NCBI GenBank assembly: GCA_002319885.1
Contig: DCFT01000166.1
Location: 1 to 25,879 of the forward strand
DNA: 25,879 bases
Source: Bacteroidales bacterium UBA1797
Lineage (GTDB): Bacteria; Bacteroidota; Bacteroidia; Bacteroidales; VadinHA17
Direction of reading: 5' to 3'
Shown: piece by piece, positions 24,393-25,879 of the stretch
How the letters are laid out: every line of letters starts with the position of its first letter
Position numbering within the stretch: position 1 is the first letter of the stretch
The notes under the pieces: generated by a model
Databases searched by the model: none
What the model saw: only the letters and a program-made list of their open reading frames with translations
What the model was told of the DNA's origin: nothing
Program-made: the position numbers and the translations under genes

Positions 24393-25610
24393 ATGAGAGA
24401 CATAGCAGATATTAGAGCGGATTTTCCAATTCTCAGCAGGAAAGTTTATAATAAGCCACTGGTTTATTTCGACAATGGTGCAACTACCCAAAAACCGCAG
24501 TGTGTTCTTGACGCAGTGGACGAAGTATATAAATCGTATAATGGAAACATACACAGAGGAGTTCACTTCTTAAGTGATATGTCATCAGAAGGATACGAAG
24601 GAGCCAGGGAAAAAGTGAGGTCATTCATAAATGCCGGCAGGAAAGAAGAAGTTATTTTTACTTCGGGAACAACCGGTTCAATAAATGGAATCGCTTTTTC
24701 CTTCGGTGAGAGATATATTAAACCGGGTGACGAGATAATACTCAGCAGGCTCGAACATCATGCCAACATTGTGCCATGGCAGATGATGTGCCAGAGGAAA
24801 GGAGCAGTTTTGCGTGTAATTCCTATAAATGATAACGGTGAAATAATTCCGGAAGATTATCATAAGCTTCTTTCAAAGAAAACCAAACTAGTAGCAGTGA
24901 CACAGGCATCCAACGCACTGGGAACGGTTCTTCCGATAAAAGAGATTATTGAGGCTGCACATTCTGTCGATGTCCCGGTACTTATTGATGGAGCCCAGGG
25001 AATACAACATGGATTTGTTGATGTGAAAGCTCTGGACAGTGATTTCTATGTATTCTCGGGGCATAAAATTTATGGTCCTGCCGGCATAGGGATCTTATAC
25101 GGCAAAGAGAAATGGCTTTCCGAGCTGGATCCTTTTCAGGGAGGTGGCGACATGGTTGATAAGGTTACATTTGAAAAAACAACATACAACCAGCTACCTT
25201 TTAAATTTGAGGCAGGCACTATGAACTATCCTGCAGCAATTGGTCTGGCAACAGCACTGGATTATGTTTCAGGTTTAGGCAGGGAAAATATTGCGGCCAG
25301 GGAAAAAGAACTTCTGTTATATGCAACCGATAGATTATCGGCAATAAAAGGACTGAAGATTTATGGGACGTCCGGTAAAAAAATATCAACCATTTCATTT
25401 CTTTTAAAAGATATACATCAATACGACACTGGTATGATTCTTGATAAAATGGGTATAGCCGTAAGAACCGGAACTCATTGCGCCCAACCGGTGATGGACT
25501 ATTATAGAATTGATGGAACTGTGCGGGCTTCACTCTGCTTCTATAATACTTTAGAGGAAATTGACTCGCTTGCGGAAGGAATTGAAAAAGTGAAAAGCAT
25601 GTTCGGCTAA
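24393..25610 (+). CDS. sufS: Cysteine desulfurase SufS
   Basis: SufS is a PLP-dependent group II cysteine desulfurase that takes sulfur from cysteine and hands it to SufE. It has 405 residues, essentially the E. coli SufS length of 406. FDNGATTQKP (26-35) and EHHANIVPWQ (121-130) are characteristic. PLP would be bound by K225 in FSGHKIYGPAG. The persulfide-forming cysteine is C363 in RTGTHCAQPV, matching E. coli C364. The gene lies 12 bp after sufD and 9 bp before sufE, so sulfur donor, relay and scaffold are made from one transcript. Confidence 0.97.
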   Translation: MRDIADIRADFPILSRKVYNKPLVYFDNGATTQKPQCVLDAVDEVYKSYNGNIHRGVHFLSDMSSEGYEGAREKVRSFINAGRKEEVIFTSGTTGSINGIAFSFGERYIKPGDEIILSRLEHHANIVPWQMMCQRKGAVLRVIPINDNGEIIPEDYHKLLSKKTKLVAVTQASNALGTVLPIKEIIEAAHSVDVPVLIDGAQGIQHGFVDVKALDSDFYVFSGHKIYGPAGIGILYGKEKWLSELDPFQGGGDMVDKVTFEKTTYNQLPFKFEAGTMNYPAAIGLATALDYVSGLGRENIAAREKELLLYATDRLSAIKGLKIYGTSGKKISTISFLLKDIHQYDTGMILDKMGIAVRTGTHCAQPVMDYYRIDGTVRASLCFYNTLEEIDSLAEGIEKVKSMFG

Positions 25611-25619
25611 ATATTTAAT

Positions 25620-25879
25620 ATGACAATTAAAGAAGTACAGGATAATATTATTGAGGAGTTTTCACTTTTTGACGATTGGATGGACAAGTATAACCTGCTG
25701 ATTGATATGGGCAGGGAATTGCCGGTTATTGATCCGAAGTATAAGGTAAAGGATTTCCTGATAGAAGGCTGTCAGTCGAAAGTATGGTTGCATCCTTCTT
25801 ACGATGGGAAACTTATATCTTTTACTGCCGACAGTGATGCTATAATAACAAGAGGAATTGTGGCTCTTCTGATAAAAGT
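25620..25879 (+). CDS. sufE: Cysteine desulfuration protein SufE, N-terminal part (cut by window edge)
   Basis: The first 86 codons of SufE are visible, and the frame is open to the window end. SufE accepts persulfide sulfur from SufS and passes it to SufB. The sulfur-accepting cysteine is C51 in LIEGCQSKVWL, at the same number as in E. coli SufE. The start MTIKEVQDNIIEEF and the LPVIDPKYK segment are also typical. The ATG is at 25620, 9 bp after the sufS stop. Confidence 0.94.
   Translation, partial: MTIKEVQDNIIEEFSLFDDWMDKYNLLIDMGRELPVIDPKYKVKDFLIEGCQSKVWLHPSYDGKLISFTADSDAIITRGIVALLIK

Overview
The window looks like chromosomal DNA from a Gram-negative member of the Bacteroidota, probably a Bacteroidales/Marinilabiliales-type organism; the genus cannot be fixed from the sequence. 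The evidence is a fused LpxC-FabZ gene, the gene order HD hydrolase-lpxD-lpxC/fabZ-lpxA, a SufBCDSE cluster, -7 boxes of the TAnnTTTG type, and start codons without clear Shine-Dalgarno sequences. No tRNA, rRNA, transposase, integrase or CRISPR array was seen.

Region 1 (1-6251, minus strand) is a tripartite efflux operon transcribed leftward: TolC-like outer membrane factor, lipoprotein membrane fusion protein, a complete RND permease, then a second RND permease cut by the left edge. Region 2 (6321-6488) is a 21-copy, 8-bp pyrimidine repeat separating this operon from the next. Region 3 (6501-10889, minus) encodes an ABC ATPase and a 1159-residue permease that carries an M1-peptidase-like extracytoplasmic region without a zinc motif and a golvesin-like C-terminal domain.

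Region 4 (11213-15818, plus) starts with a SAMHD1-like HD phosphohydrolase and continues with lpxD, lpxC/fabZ and lpxA, the early lipid A steps plus the acyl-ACP dehydratase that competes for the same 3-hydroxyacyl-ACP pool. Region 5 (15834-19088, minus) holds thiL, a small YccF membrane protein and a MuiA/DUF4139 protein. Region 6 (19349-25879, plus) holds a nitronate monooxygenase-like flavoprotein with a C-terminal cysteine cluster, then sufB, sufC, sufD, sufS and the start of sufE, the Fe-S cluster assembly machinery.

Most genes are ordinary core or envelope genes. The unusual content is mainly between genes: the 8-bp tandem array with a 40-bp higher-order period, a G/C-run double hairpin beside thiL, a 104-bp inverted-repeat element before the flavoprotein gene, and a compound alternating inverted repeat directly upstream of sufB. 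The least explained protein is the ABC permease fusion. No clearly new defence or metabolic system was found.
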